From CAVWUA01 sp963758025 (GTDB lineage: Bacteria; Planctomycetota; Planctomycetia; Isosphaerales; Isosphaeraceae), in NCBI GenBank assembly GCA_963758025.1, contig CAVWUA010000016.1:1-64000 (forward strand): DNA of 64,000 nucleotides, written 5' to 3'. The translations under genes were made by a program, and so were the position numbers. A model generated the notes under the pieces. That model worked only from the letters and a program-made list of their open reading frames with translations, ran no database searches and had not been told where the DNA came from. Below are positions 33,205 through 43,292 of this stretch, piece after piece. The first letter of the stretch is position 1. Each line of letters begins with the position of its first letter.

Positions 33205-34438
33205 TCACGTCCCCGCGCGGTGGAAGACGCTCGGCTCGACGCCGGGGACGGCGAAGAGGCGGTTGTGGAGCATCTGCTCCAGGGCCTCGACGTCTCCCAG
33301 GGCGACGGCGGCCGGGGCGATGTCGGCGGCGGTGGTCGGGCGGTCGGGGTAGGATTGCACCAGGGTCAGGCGGTCGAGCAGGGGGGGGTGGGGACCGTCC
33401 CAGGGGCCGTCGGCGCCCGAGAGCAGGCGGTGACGCATCGCCGTCTGAAGCTCGTCGGGCAGGCGGGACCAGAACTGGCGGAAGAAGGTGTAGAGGTTCG
33501 GTAGCGACGGGTTCGACGGGTCGTAGTGGTCCAGAACCTCGCGGAACAACGGCTGCACCAGGGCGACCTTGACCAGGGCGCTGGCGGCCACGTCCCCCCC
33601 GGCGACGGCCGCCGAGGCGCGGTCGGCGCGGGTCTCCTGGCCCCGGGCGATCGGCGCGATCAGCCGGTCGCCGGCGCGTCGGCAGAGAATCGCCCAGAGC
33701 CGCAACGGGCTGCGCGACGGGCGCGGCGGGCGGTCCAGAGCACGCCCTAACCCTCGCACGAACCGGGTCGATCGGGCCGAGGCGGTCGCGTCGCCGCGGG
33801 CGAGGTGGGCCAGCTCGTGCGCGAGCACGGCCCGCAGCTCGGCCAGGTTCAGGACATGGAGCAAGGGCAGGCCCAGGATCAGCGAGCGGGAGCGCCGCCA
33901 GGCCAGGACACCGCAGCACGGCAGGTACGTCAGGCGGATCTGCTCGGGAGGCCGGACGGCCAGCCGACGCGCCACGTCCTCGACGGCCGAGAACAGCAAG
34001 GGGGCATCGGCGCGGGCGAGCACCGGGCCGATGTCGGCGTCCGGGTCGGCGCGTCTCGGTCACGACCTGGACCCCGCCCAGGGTCTCGACCACGCCGCCC
34101 CAGCCGGACGACTCGTCGCGGAGCCAGCGGTTGACGACCGGCACGAACCCGCCGAGCGCCAGCAAGGTCGCCGATCCGCCGACGACCCCCGCGCGGTAGG
34201 TCCACTCCAGCCCCCGCAGGGCCAGCCCGCGCAGCAAGAGGCCCGCGCCGCCGACCGTCGGCGGGTCCTCCGGCGCGAGCCGATCCTCCGACCGCGCATC
34301 TCGCCGCCGCGCCCGGAACGACGCGCCGCAATGCGGGCAGGTGAGCCGGAACACGTCCGTTGCGCCGTCGTCCGGCACCCGGACCCCCGTGCCACAGCCC
34401 GGACAGCGCAGACCGCGAGGGCGCGACCCTCGGCCCAT
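33205..34438 (-). CDS. zinc-ribbon M48-type membrane metallopeptidase (one frame shift)
   Basis: The ATG at 34438 has GAGGAG nine bases upstream; a GTG at 34465 is an alternative. Residues 1-50 form a zinc ribbon (LRCPGCGTGVRV...LTCPHCGASF). A hydrophobic helix follows (YRAGVVGGSATLLALGGFVP). After a one-base gain near 34050 the reading continues with a peptidase domain containing RAVLAHELAHLARGD, the HExxH zinc motif of family M48, and a downstream Glu in GQETRADRASAAVAGGD. The C-terminal 100 residues are helical. It is probably anchored in the inner membrane with the protease in the cytoplasm or periplasm. It is divergent from a BlaI-type repressor, with an operator in the shared promoter. 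Confidence 0.8.
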
Positions 34439-34494
34439 ACGGCTCGACTCCTCGCCCGTCTCCACCGCTTTTCCTACGTTTGTCGGAAACTCGA

Positions 34495-34523
34495 TTGACG
34501 ACGTTAGACAGTTGTCTTAGGAT
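34495..34523 (+). promoter_or_regulatory. blaI-type promoter with BlaI/MecI-like operator
   Basis: TTGACG (34495-34500) and TAGGAT (34518-34523) are exactly 17 bp apart and face the BlaI gene. The spacer contains TTAGACAGTTGTCTTA (34504-34519), a dyad with perfect AGACA/TGTCT arms around two central bases. BlaI/MecI operators share an ACA-N2-TGT core, so this looks like a self-regulated site. Its place in the 207-bp divergent region lets it also control the M48 peptidase. Confidence 0.7.
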
Positions 34524-34645
34524 AGCAAGATGGAAGCGCTGAACGTCCGTTTTGGACGGGGCGCCTCGTTCCCCCCCACTCCTTCGCGCGATTGTTCCGG
34601 AGCGGGCGGACGCACTCTATCCTAATTGATTCGAGAAGGTTCGTC

Positions 34646-35044
34646 ATGGCCAAGAGACCCCCCCAGATTCCCGATTCGGAGCTTGATGTTATCAAGGTCT
34701 TGTGGGACCGGGGACAAGGGACGGTCCGCGAGATCCTCGACACGCTGCGCGCCGCGGGGCGGACGTGGTCGTATGCCACGGTCGCCACGATGCTGGACCG
34801 GCTCGAAGGCAAAGGGATGGTGACGAGCGACCGGAGCGAACTGGCGTTCGTGTACCGGCCGGCGATCACCGCGCAGGAGGTCCGGCAGAAGCGGATCTCG
34901 AACCTGGTCGAGAAGCTCTACGAGGGGGAGCCCGGCCAGCTTGTGCTGCATCTGTTGAAGTCGCACCCGCTCGACCCCGCGCAGGCGGCTCAGGTCCGCG
35001 ACTTGCTGGAGGACATGGGCGGTCGGAAGAAGCCGAAGGGTTGA
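34646..35044 (+). CDS. BlaI/MecI/CopY-family transcriptional repressor
   Basis: A protein of 132 residues. Residues 8-75 form the winged-helix domain: IPDSELDVIKVLWDRGQGTV, REILDTLRAAGRTWSYATVA and TMLDRLEGKGMVTSDRS, the standard penicillinase-repressor start. The C-terminal part (ISNLVEKLYEGEPGQLVLHL) is the dimer helix region. The ATG at 34646 is chosen over an upstream TTG because the family starts there. BlaI repressors usually lie next to a BlaR1-type M56 sensor peptidase. None is present here; instead the neighbour is an M48 peptidase on the opposite strand. A dyad that looks like its operator lies in its own promoter. Confidence 0.9.
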   Translation: MAKRPPQIPDSELDVIKVLWDRGQGTVREILDTLRAAGRTWSYATVATMLDRLEGKGMVTSDRSELAFVYRPAITAQEVRQKRISNLVEKLYEGEPGQLVLHLLKSHPLDPAQAAQVRDLLEDMGGRKKPKG

Positions 35045-35110
35045 TCGATCGCTATCGCCTTCGTCGCGCGAACGGTGGACGGTGGTGCGACGCTTTTGAG
35101 CCATGTCATG

Positions 35111-35425
35111 ATTGAGTTCAGCAGGGCCAGGGGCAGAGTCCGGATTTCGGAGGGTGTACGAGACGGATCATTCGTCGTGGTGCGTGGTCCTGTGATGTTT
35201 CCGGAACCCCCTCCGGCTCCCCCTTGGCAAGGGGGAGAGACAGAGGAGACAGCTTTCCCTTTGTATGGAAGCTTCTCGTATGGAAACTTCCTTCCGTCCT
35301 CCTGACCCAGGGATTTCGCATGGGCATTTCCTTACTTCCCCCCTTTTCCAAGGGGGGATTGAGGGGGGTCCTTCTGGGTCCTGTGTCTTTGCCGGAACCC
35401 CCTCCGGCTCCCCCTTATCTCTGTG
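35111..35425. repeat. cluster of dispersed repeats
   Basis: This gene-free 424-bp gap after blaI holds several repeats. ATTGAGTTCAGCAGGGCCAG at 35111-35130 is a shortened copy of the repeat at 49604. Bases 35171-35250 are the inverted copy of the palindrome at 31640-31740 (core CCCCCTTGGCAAGGGGG). CCCCCCTTTTCCAAGGGGGG lies at about 35339-35358. The flank CCGGAACCCCCTCCGGCTCC occurs at about 35201-35220 and again at about 35393-35412. No gene is seen inside. Confidence 0.65.
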
Positions 35426-35468
35426 GCTTGCCTGCCAGGAACACCCGACGCCGAGAGATCCGTCCGCG

Positions 35469-36565
35469 ATGGCCATTCTCGTTTGCACGTGCGGAAGGCG
35501 CCTGAACGCCCCCGGCGCGGTTCCGGGCCGGGTGGGACGTTGCCCGTCCTGCGGCGCCCGGCTCACCGTTCCCCTGGCCGCGTCGGCGGCGCCGGAATCG
35601 GAGCCGGACGGGAGGACGACGCGGGCACGTATCGCCTGGCGGGTGGTGGGCCGGCGCGGGCGCGTGCGTCCTCCTTCGTCGCGCCGGCGAGGTCGTCGGC
35701 GCCGGTGAAGCCCATGACGCCGGTGGGCCGGGGCGGCCTGGTGCGGCTGCCCGATCGGCCCGAGCGGGGGTTCCTCGGCAGCCTCCGCTATCCGCTCTGG
35801 GATGGTGTCGGGCTGTTCGTCCTGGCGGTCGGCCCGCTGGTTCTCGGTCCGTTGTCGCTGGCGATCCTCGGCCTGCTGGTCGTTCTGAGCCGGGGCGGGC
35901 TGTTCGTCGGAGGGACGCTCAGCCTGCTGTCGATCACCTTCGGCGGAATCCTCGGGTTCGTTCTGCTGTTCCTGGGGAACGTGATGACCACCTCGGCCCA
36001 GGGAGAGGTCATCCATCCCCGCTGGCCGGAGTGGGACCCGCACGAGCTGGCCCTCGGGGGAATCGTCCGCTGGGCCTGGGTGGTCGGCACCGGCCTGCTC
36101 TTGCTCGGCTGGCCGATCGGGATGTACTGGAGCCGCGTCGCGTCGCGCCCGATGCCGCCCGGCGGCGTGACCAATCTCGACAAGCTCCACCCGCTCGACG
36201 GCCTCATCTTCGGCGCGGGCCTCACGCCGCCGCTCGTTTACGCCCTGCTGGCCCTGCTGGCGTGGTTGCTGTTCGAGGACTGGCGTGCGGCGAATCCCTG
36301 GACGGTCCTCCGGGCCGCCTGGACGCTCGGCGGGCGGCTGATCGGCCCCGTCCTGCTGACCGGGTTTGCCGCCGTCGTGACCTGCACCGCGGCCATCGCG
36401 CTGTATCTCCGGGCAATCCCCGGCGTCATGATCGTTGGCGGTTGGCTGCTCTGGGTCCTCGACCTGTACGTGGCGATGGTCGTCCTCCGCGCCCTCGGCG
36501 TCGCCTACAACCGTCGGGCGTCGGTCCTCGGATGGTTCCCGGAGCGGGAGCGGTGGGGGCGTTGA
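35469..36565 (+). CDS. zinc-ribbon polytopic membrane protein (one frame shift)
   Basis: The ATG at 35469 opens a short treble-clef-like ribbon (MAILVCTCGRRLNAPGAVPG...CPSCGARLTVP). Near 35615 one base seems to be missing; the reading continues in another frame with a Pro/Arg linker and about six hydrophobic segments (DGVGLFVLAVGPLVLGPLSL; GILGFVLLFLGNVMTTSAQG; PPLVYALLALLAWLLFED; VLLTGFAAVVTCTAAIALYL). This layout is seen in many planctomycete proteins of unknown function. It ends 45 bp before a convergent creatininase gene. Confidence 0.65.
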
Positions 36566-36610
36566 GGGGGCCGGGCGGCTGACGATTGATGCGTGGTGGT
36601 TGATAGATAG

Positions 36611-37357
36611 TCAGTCTTTCAGCGGCAGGTCCAGGATCGTTCGGGCGACGGCCGTGAGTCGCTGGACGACGGCCTCCAGCATCTGGCGGCCGCGTTCGGC
36701 GTCGGCCTGTTCGGGGTAGCCGACGGCGCCGTGATCGGTGGCCTGGGCGAAGTTGCGCGCCCAGAGCAGGCCGCCGAGGGATTCGGGCCTGGTGTCGGGG
36801 TCGTCCCGGATCTGGTCGCGCCGCACCAGGTCGGGCCGGAGGTGGAGGATCATCGACGTCTCGATCTCGCAGGCGTGGCCCATCCGTTTGCGAGGTCCCT
36901 GGCAGAGGGCGGCCAGCTCGGCTTTGGCGATTTCCCAGTAGGCCTCGCCCGTGAGGATCGCGCGGGGGAAGGCGACGTTCAGGCGACGCAGGGCGACGTG
37001 CAAGGGGTCGATGTTGCCGCCGTGACCGTTCAGGATCAAGACGCGGCGGAAGCCGTCGCGGAGCAGGGGGGTCAGTAGCTCGACGAGCATGGCTTCATAC
37101 GTCGGCAAGGTCGCCGTCAGGGTGCCGCCGAAGGGGAGGTGGTGCTCGCTCGCGCCGAACCAGAGGACCGGCAGCAGCAGCACGCGCTCGGGCAGGGCGC
37201 GCTCCAGCCCGTCGGCCACGGCGCCGGCGAGGATCGAGTCGGTGAAGACCGGCAGGTGCCGGCTGTGCTGCTCGCACGCGGCGATCGGCGCGACGATCAG
37301 GGTTTCCTCGCGGCAAAGCTCGCGGATTTCCGGAGCGGTCAACTCGGCGAACTTCAT
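36611..37357 (-). CDS. creatininase-family amidohydrolase
   Basis: About 248 residues from the ATG at 37357, which has GAGG upstream. The family's metal-binding set is visible: PIAACEQHSRHLPVFTDS near residue 27 (the E and H where the family has GSxEQHG-H-LP-xTD), VLWFGASEHHLPFGGTL, ILNGHGGNIDPLH and HACEIETSMILHL, the last carrying the metal-ligand Glu. Members hydrolyse cyclic amides such as creatinine or act in cofactor pathways (MftE, ArfB-like). The substrate here is not predictable. It lies 21 bp after mgtE on the same strand, so co-transcription is likely. Confidence 0.88.
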   Translation of the reverse strand: MKFAELTAPEIRELCREETLIVAPIAACEQHSRHLPVFTDSILAGAVADGLERALPERVLLLPVLWFGASEHHLPFGGTLTATLPTYEAMLVELLTPLLRDGFRRVLILNGHGGNIDPLHVALRRLNVAFPRAILTGEAYWEIAKAELAALCQGPRKRMGHACEIETSMILHLRPDLVRRDQIRDDPDTRPESLGGLLWARNFAQATDHGAVGYPEQADAERGRQMLEAVVQRLTAVARTILDLPLKD

Positions 37358-37378
37358 GGTGATGGGGCCTCGGTTCAA

Positions 37379-38753
37379 CTAGGAGGACATATGAACGAGC
37401 AATGCGATGGCGATCAGGTAAAAGATGACCAGCCCGGTGGCATCGACCAGCGTGCTGATGAGCGGGGCCGAGACGACCGCCGGGTCGATCCCGAACCGCC
37501 TCGCCAGCAGCGGGACCAGCGCGCCGACGCTGTTGGCCCACATGCAGATGCCCAGGATCGTCAGGGCGATCACGATGGCGAAATTCGTCGATTGCCCGTG
37601 CCAGGTCTTCGCGTAGATGAAGCCCACGGAGCCCAGCAGGGCGCCCAGCATCAGGCCGGTCAGCCACTCGCGGAAGAGGACGCGGAAGGCGTCTTCCCGG
37701 TGGATCTCGCCCAGGGCGAGGCCCCGGATGATCGTGCCGACGGTCTGGCTGCCCGCGTTGCCGCCGGTGCCGATCAACAGGGGGATGAACACGACGAGCT
37801 TCGGGAACCGGTCATCCACCCAGCCGAAATGGTCGAGCACGAAGCCGCTGATCGTCCCCGCGACGAAGAGCATCAGGAGCCAGCCGATGCGCCGTCGCAC
37901 GGCGGACGTGATGCGGCTCTGCCAGTACGGCACGTCGTCCACCTCGGGGTCGGCCGCGACGCCGCCGAAGCCGGAGCATGTCCTCGGTCTGCTCCTGCCG
38001 GAGGATGTCCATGGCGTCGTCGTGGGTGACGATGCCGACGAGCATGTCGTCGGCGTCGACGATCGGAATGGCGATCAGGTCGTACTTCTGGATCTTCTGC
38101 GCGACGTCTTCCTGGTCGTCGTCGACGCGGGCGAAGATCAGGTCGGCCTGCATGACGTCCTCGATCCGCGCGGTCCGTCGCGAGAGGATCAGCTTCTGCA
38201 GGGAGACCGAGCCGATCAGCCGGCGGCGGTGATCGACGACGTAGCTGTAGTAGATCGTCTCGCGGTCGGGGGCCTCGTGCGCCGAGGCGGTCGAGGGCCT
38301 CGCGGACGGTCAGGTGCGGGGGCAGGGTGGCGTAGTCGGTCGTCATGACCGAGCCGGCGGTCCCCGGCTCGTAGCTGGCCAGGCGGCGGATGTCCTCGCG
38401 CTCGGCCTGGGCCATGCCGCGGAGGATCTCGTCGACCCGTTCCTCGTCGAGCCGGTTGACCAGGTCGGCCCGGTCGTCGTGCGGCATCAGCCGGAGGAGC
38501 TCGGCGGCCTCGGCCGTGGGCATCGCCTCGACGAGCCGGACCTGGCTCTCGCCGTCGAGGTAGCTCATCACCTCGGACCGCTGCGCGCGGCGCCAGCAGG
38601 CCGAAGATGGCGTCCCCCTCTTCCGGCTCCAGGTCCTCGATCACCTCGGCGACCCGCGCGGGGTGGTAGTCGGCGAAGAAGTCGCTGAAGGCCCGCCGTC
38701 TCGCCGGCCTGGATCAGTTCGCGCAGGTCGGGGACCAGCAGCGGGTTTCGCAT
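37379..38753 (-). CDS. mgtE: MgtE-type magnesium transporter (four frame shifts)
   Basis: About 458 residues once four one-base gains are removed (near 38705, 38585, 38287, 37970). The N-terminal superhelical domain (MRNPLLVPDLRELIQAGE; VAEVIEDLEPEEGDAIFGLL) is followed by two CBS domains (GSVMTTDYATLPPHLTVREA; VMQADLIFARVDDDQEDVAQ). The C-terminal five-helix pore domain begins RRRIGWLLMLFVAGTISGFV and has IPLLIGTGGNAGSQT, the conserved pore signature, and SAPLISTLVDATGLVIFY. MgtE is a gated Mg2+ channel of the inner membrane closed by Mg2+ bound between the cytosolic domains. Its first codons run in frame with the end of serS. Confidence 0.88.
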
Positions 38754-40139
38754 CAAGTGCTCAAGGGTTGGTGGTCCGTGCGGAATCATCCGGCGACGCC
38801 ACTCGACGAAGAGGCGGGCACCGGCCATCAGCCGACTCGCCATGGTGCCCTGGCCGATGACGTCCTTGCCCATGTAGGGCCTCAGCGCCTCGGGGACGTC
38901 GACCAGGCCGTCGGCCCGCTGGTAGTTCTCCAGGATCGACGATCAGGGCGCGGCTGATGGCGACGGCCGTGCCGTTGAGCGTGTGGACGAACCGCGTCCC
39001 CTTCTGGCCGCCCGGCCGGTAGCGGATGCCCAGGCGGCGGGCCTGGTAGTCGGTGCAGTCGGACGTGCTCGTCACCTCGCCGTATTCGCCGCCGTCGCCG
39101 CGGCCGGGCATCCAGGCTTCGAGGTCGAACTTGCGGTAGGCCGGGCCGCCGAGGTCGCCCGAGCAGATGTCGAGCACGCGGTACGGGATGCCCAGCGACT
39201 GGAAGATGTCCTCCTCGATCGCCAGCAGCGTCTGGTGCATCGCACCCGAGGCCTCCGGCGTGGTGAAGGCGAACATCTCGACCTTGGTGAACTGGTGGAC
39301 GCGGTAGAGCCCCTTGCTCGCCCGGCCGGCGGCCCCGGCCTCGGTGCGGAAGCAGTGCGAGAGGCCGACGTACTTGATCGGCAGCGCCGGTTCGTCGAGA
39401 AGCTCGTCGGCGTGCATCCCGCCCAGGGTGATCTCGGCCGTGCCGATCAGGCTCAGGTCGGAGTCCTCGACCGAGTAGATCTGCGTCTCCTCCCCGCGCG
39501 GGGAGAAGCCGATCCCTTCGAGAACGCTGTTGCGGGCCAGGTCCGGCGTGATGATCGGCGTGAAGCCGTGCTCGATCAGCTTCCGCAGGGCGAACTGCTG
39601 CAGCGCCAGGTCGAGCAGCACGCGCGTCGTTCTTGAGGAAGTAGAAGCCGTGCCCGGAGACCTTGCCGCCGGCCTCGAAGTCGATCAGGTCGAGCGCCTT
39701 GCCGATCTCGACGTGGTCCTTCGGCGTGAAGTCGAACGCGCGCGGCGTGCCGACCTTGCGCAGCTCGCGGTTGTCCTCCTCGGTCTGGCCGATGGGGGCG
39801 TCGGGGTGGGTCAGGTTGGGGATGCGGGCGAGCCGGGCCTTGAGCTCGTCGTCGAGCCGCTTGAGGGGCTCCTCGCTGTCGGCGACCTCGGCCTTGAGCC
39901 GCTTGCCCTCGGCGATCAGCTCATTGCGCGTTCTCGGGGTCCTTCTCCTTGCCGGTGGCCTGGGCGACCTCGTTCTGCCGGCGGCGGACCTCCTCGACCT
40001 CCTGGAGCAGCTTCTTGCGGTCCCCTTCGAGCGCGACGACCTGGTCGAGGTCCTCCAGCACGTCCTCGGGGACGTTGCGGTTGACGCAGTTCTGCCGGAC
40101 GGCATCGACGTTGGCGAGGACGTATTTCAGGTCGAGCAT
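38754..40139 (-). CDS. serS: seryl-tRNA synthetase (three frame shifts, 3' end uncertain)
   Basis: The start is MLDLKYVLANVDAVRQNCVN, the usual N-terminal arm, with the coiled coil to about residue 110. The class II core follows: KVSGHGFYFLKNDA, motif 2 LSHCFRTEAGAAGRASKGLY (Arg in FRTEAG), VLDICSGDLGGPAYRKFDLE and, near the C-terminus, LNGTAVAISRALI. Three one-base gains (near 39930, 39630, 38940) separate four frames. After the expected ending (EALRPYMGKDVIG, near 38853) no stop appears; the frame continues through about 33 codons straight into mgtE. A missing stop caused by another indel is the likely reason. It attaches serine to tRNA-Ser in the cytoplasm. Confidence 0.88.
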
Positions 40140-40202
40140 GCGAGAGCCTTCGATGATGGATATCGGAACAAGAGTGGATCGGTCCGCTCAAGGGAGGCTC
40201 CG

Positions 40203-41578
40203 TTACCGTGCCAGTTCCGCCAGCAGGTGGGCGCTGGCCTTGATGCCGCGGTGGAAGTCGGCCAGGGAGAACTTCTCGTTGGGGCCGTGCAGGTTGTCGT
40301 CGTTCTGGCCCCAGCCCAGAAGCAGCGTATCGACGCCGAGCTGGTGCTTGATCAGGCCGACGACCGGGATCGAGCCCCCTTCGCGGATGAACACCGGCGC
40401 GGTGCCGAAGCCGGCCTCGATCGCCTGGACGGCCGCCTGGACGCCGGGGCTGCCCTTCACGTCGACCAGCACGGCCGGGGCGCCGTGGTGCTCGATGACC
40501 TCGACGGTCACGCCGGGCGGGCAGACCTCCTTGACGTGCTCGCGGAAGAGCCGGGCGATCGTCTTGGGGTCCTGGTCGGGGACGAGCCGGAAGCTCAGCT
40601 TCGCGCCGGCCTTGCAGGGCAGGACCGTCTTCGGGCCGGGGCCGGCGTAGCCGCCGCAGAGGCCGTTGACGTCGCAGGTCGGGCGCGCCCACTTGCGCTC
40701 CAGGGTCGTGTAGCCGACCTCGCCGACCAGCTCCGGCACGCCGAGGGACGTCCTGGAACTCCGCTCTCGGAGAACGGCAGCTTGGCGAACTCGTCCCGCT
40801 CCCAGTCTTCCAGGGCGCGGACGTCGTCGTAGAAGCCGGGGATCTGGATGCGGCCGTCGGGGCCTTTCAGGCTGGCGAGGATCGTCGCCAGGGCGTTGCA
40901 GGGGTTGGCGACCGCGCCGCCGAACGTCCCGGAGTGCAGGTCGGCCGTCGCCCCGTGGACTGACAGCTCGAAGTAGGCCAGCCCCTTCAGGCCGTAGGTG
41001 ATGGCCGGCATGCCGGGGGCGAACTGGCTGGTGTCGGAGATCACGGCGTAGTCGCACGCGAGCTTCTCCTTGTTGCCGGCGACGAACGCCTCCAGGTTCG
41101 CGCCGCCGACCTCCTCCTCCCCCTCGATGAGGAACTTGACGTTCACCGGGAGCGTTCCGGCGGTCTTGAGCCACGCCTCGGCGGCCTTCAGGTGGGTGAA
41201 CATCTGCCCCTTGTCGTCGGTGGCGCCCCGGGCGTAGAGGTTGCCGTCGCGGACGGTCGGCTCGAAGGGGGGAGTGAGCCAGGGCTCCAGCGGCTCGGGG
41301 GGCTGGACGTCGTAGTGGCCGTAGATCAGGAGGGTCGGCTTGCCGGGGGCGTCCAGCCGCTCGCCGTAGACGATCGGGTGGCCGTCGGGGAACTCGACCA
41401 GCTCGGCGGCGACGCCCATGGCGCGGAGGTCGTCGCGGACGAACTCGGCGGCGCGTCGGGTGTCGGCGTCGTGGTCGGGCTGGGCGCTGATGCTGGGGAT
41501 GCGCAGGAGGGCCTTGAGCTGCTCCTCGAAGTCGCCCCGATGAGCCTCCAGGTAGGCGTCCACCGCGTCGATGGCCAT
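40203..41578 (-). CDS. M20-family metallopeptidase/dipeptidase (two close frame shifts)
   Basis: About 458 residues from the ATG at 41578 (MAIDAVDAYLEAHRGDFEEQ). The M20 zinc set is present: GHYDVQPP (His, Asp) near residue 83, RGATDDKGQ near residue 112, IEGEEEVGG (catalytic and ligand Glu) near residue 146, a later YAVISDTSQF Asp, and GGSIPVVG near the end, with the lid domain (LAYFELSVHGATADLHSGTF) between. Two one-base gains within about 15 bp near 40755-40770 interrupt FSESEFQDVLGVPELVGEVG. The family includes dipeptidases and carboxypeptidases; length and lid fit CNDP/PepV-like dipeptidases. It is cytoplasmic and lies 63 bp upstream of serS on the minus strand. Confidence 0.88.
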
Positions 41579-42338
41579 GACCGTCTCGTCCTCTCCAAAA
41601 GGCAAAGCAAACGGGGTCCGCAGTCTCGTCCCCACGCCCTCCAGGCAGGCGGGTCGATCCACTTCGAGATCGCCAGTATAGCAACGAACGCGAGACCGGG
41701 CGACGGGCGCGCCGGTTCGGGCTGGTTCAGCGGTTGTATCGGTGGCATCGCCGCCACCTGAGGCCGGGCGGGAACGGGGTGTTGATTTCCCGAATCGGTC
41801 CGCTTAGGCTCGCAACGGGAAGTCGCCGAACCGCTGTCACGTCCGGCCCTTGGCAACGTCTTGGATTTTGTACACGAGTGGCGACGTCTGGACAACCCGG
41901 CCGGATCGAGGGAAAATTGACTCAAGTTCTTTGTGGCAAAGTCCGAGAGGGGGTTGCCGGGGATGAAGTGAAGGCGATTGGCACTCGACTTGCTTGGCTA
42001 GTTCATCATGTTCGCAGCGGCGTTTCGCTCGTGCCACGGATCGACAGCTTCGTTGTCTCATCGGCCCGCCTCCCTGGTCCCCTTCACTTTGATTTTCTCC
42101 AAGAGCGGGTTTTCGGCGCCAAACGTGGTATATATAGTAGAACGACGTGTGAACGGAGCCGACGGAAAGGCGACCGTCCCGGAGCGGGGTTCCTTCCTCC
42201 TTCGGGCGCGGAGCCGGGTGAATGCTTGGGAGGGCGCGGTTCGGAACCCCTGAGGGCTTCCGGAATCACCCGGCGCGGTCCGAGGAATGGTCGAGAATTT
42301 CCGGTGTTCGTCTGTCGCGGAGGAGGGGACCCATTTCC
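41579..42338. other. 760-bp intergenic region between divergent genes
   Basis: No ORF in any frame resembles a known protein; the 202-residue plus-strand frame at 41734-42342 has the Arg/Gly/Pro-rich composition of a chance high-GC frame. TATATATAG at 42129-42137 is a rare AT-rich island and may be the -10 area for the plus-strand gene at 42339, but no matching -35 is obvious. The 41579 end must hold the promoter of the M20 peptidase. Confidence 0.4.
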
Positions 42339-43022
42339 ATGAGCTTCATCCAAAGGTTCCTCGAACGAGTGCTACGCACCAATCCCAGCCGTATGCCCCG
42401 AACCAGCTTCGACGATCTCAGCCAGGATGAGCTGGACGCCCACTTGCGTGTTGGGACTTACGGAAACTTTGCACTGACCGACGCGGTCCGGCCCTCTTTC
42501 GGGCTGGAGATCGTACCTCGTGAGGGGTACCGCCGCGACGTCTATCGCGACCCGGAGACGGGCAATACCATGCCCGTGCTGGCCGCGAGTATCTCGTCGG
42601 AGCGGCTCTTCGATGTCTTCATGGACCTGCTCGACCCCCTGGGCGACGAGGTCGACGTCGTCATGGAGTCGAGCCACGAGAGCGAGCCGGGCTCCCACGA
42701 CGACCTGTATCGCGAGCACATCGATACGGTCATCCTCAAGAGCACCCTCTACGACTACGAGGAACTGCTCCTGAACGACGGCTGCACCGGCCTGGCCGCG
42801 CTCAACCCCGCCGGGCCGATGGAGGTCCAGTTCGACGAGCACAAGCTCCTGTTCGTCTATGCCCACGACCTGGAACCGTTCGAGGAGGTCCTCCTCGACC
42901 ACGGTCTGAAGCGCGACGATACCTTGAAGTTCCTCTCCGAGGCCGAGCACCTGCACTCGACCGACGACGTCTACCGGGAGCAATTCGAGGAGCTGCGCTA
43001 TCGGTTGGGGATCGATATCTGA
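42339..43022 (+). CDS. acidic hypothetical protein
   Basis: A protein of 227 residues from an ATG preceded by GGAGGAGGGG. Composition is acidic (many Asp and Glu), with alternating helical and strand-like stretches (SSERLFDVFMDLLDPLGDEV; STLYDYEELLLNDGCTGLAA; HKLLFVYAHDLEPFEEVLLD). It has no signal peptide, membrane segment or metal motif. I do not recognise the family. Regular codon use, a good ribosome site and an intact frame make it a real gene. The C-terminus (FEELRYRLGIDI) is followed by a 270-bp gap before the lipoprotein gene. Confidence 0.75.
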   Translation: MSFIQRFLERVLRTNPSRMPRTSFDDLSQDELDAHLRVGTYGNFALTDAVRPSFGLEIVPREGYRRDVYRDPETGNTMPVLAASISSERLFDVFMDLLDPLGDEVDVVMESSHESEPGSHDDLYREHIDTVILKSTLYDYEELLLNDGCTGLAALNPAGPMEVQFDEHKLLFVYAHDLEPFEEVLLDHGLKRDDTLKFLSEAEHLHSTDDVYREQFEELRYRLGIDI

Positions 43023-43292
43023 GACTGGTCCGGGGTTGCTGGCGGTTCGGTTCGGTTCGTTCTCGCGTCGTCGTCCTCCTCCCTTCTCGCACGAAGCACC
43101 TTTGAGTTCCGCACCATGCGGGGCGGGTTTCCGGCAAGAGCCGGTGACCCGCCCCGCGCTGTTTTTGCCTTCCCCTTGGCGATCTTCGCGGTGAACTCGT
43201 ACCATAAGAATGGAACGACCGGAGCGGGTCGAGCGAGCCAGGGTGGGTCCCGGCCGCGACGACGCCAACTCCCTTGGGGTGGACGGGACGCG

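Noticed and set aside
41734..42342. 202-residue ORF in the M20/hypothetical intergenic gap
   Set aside because: Low-complexity Arg/Gly composition, no ribosome site and no family resemblance.
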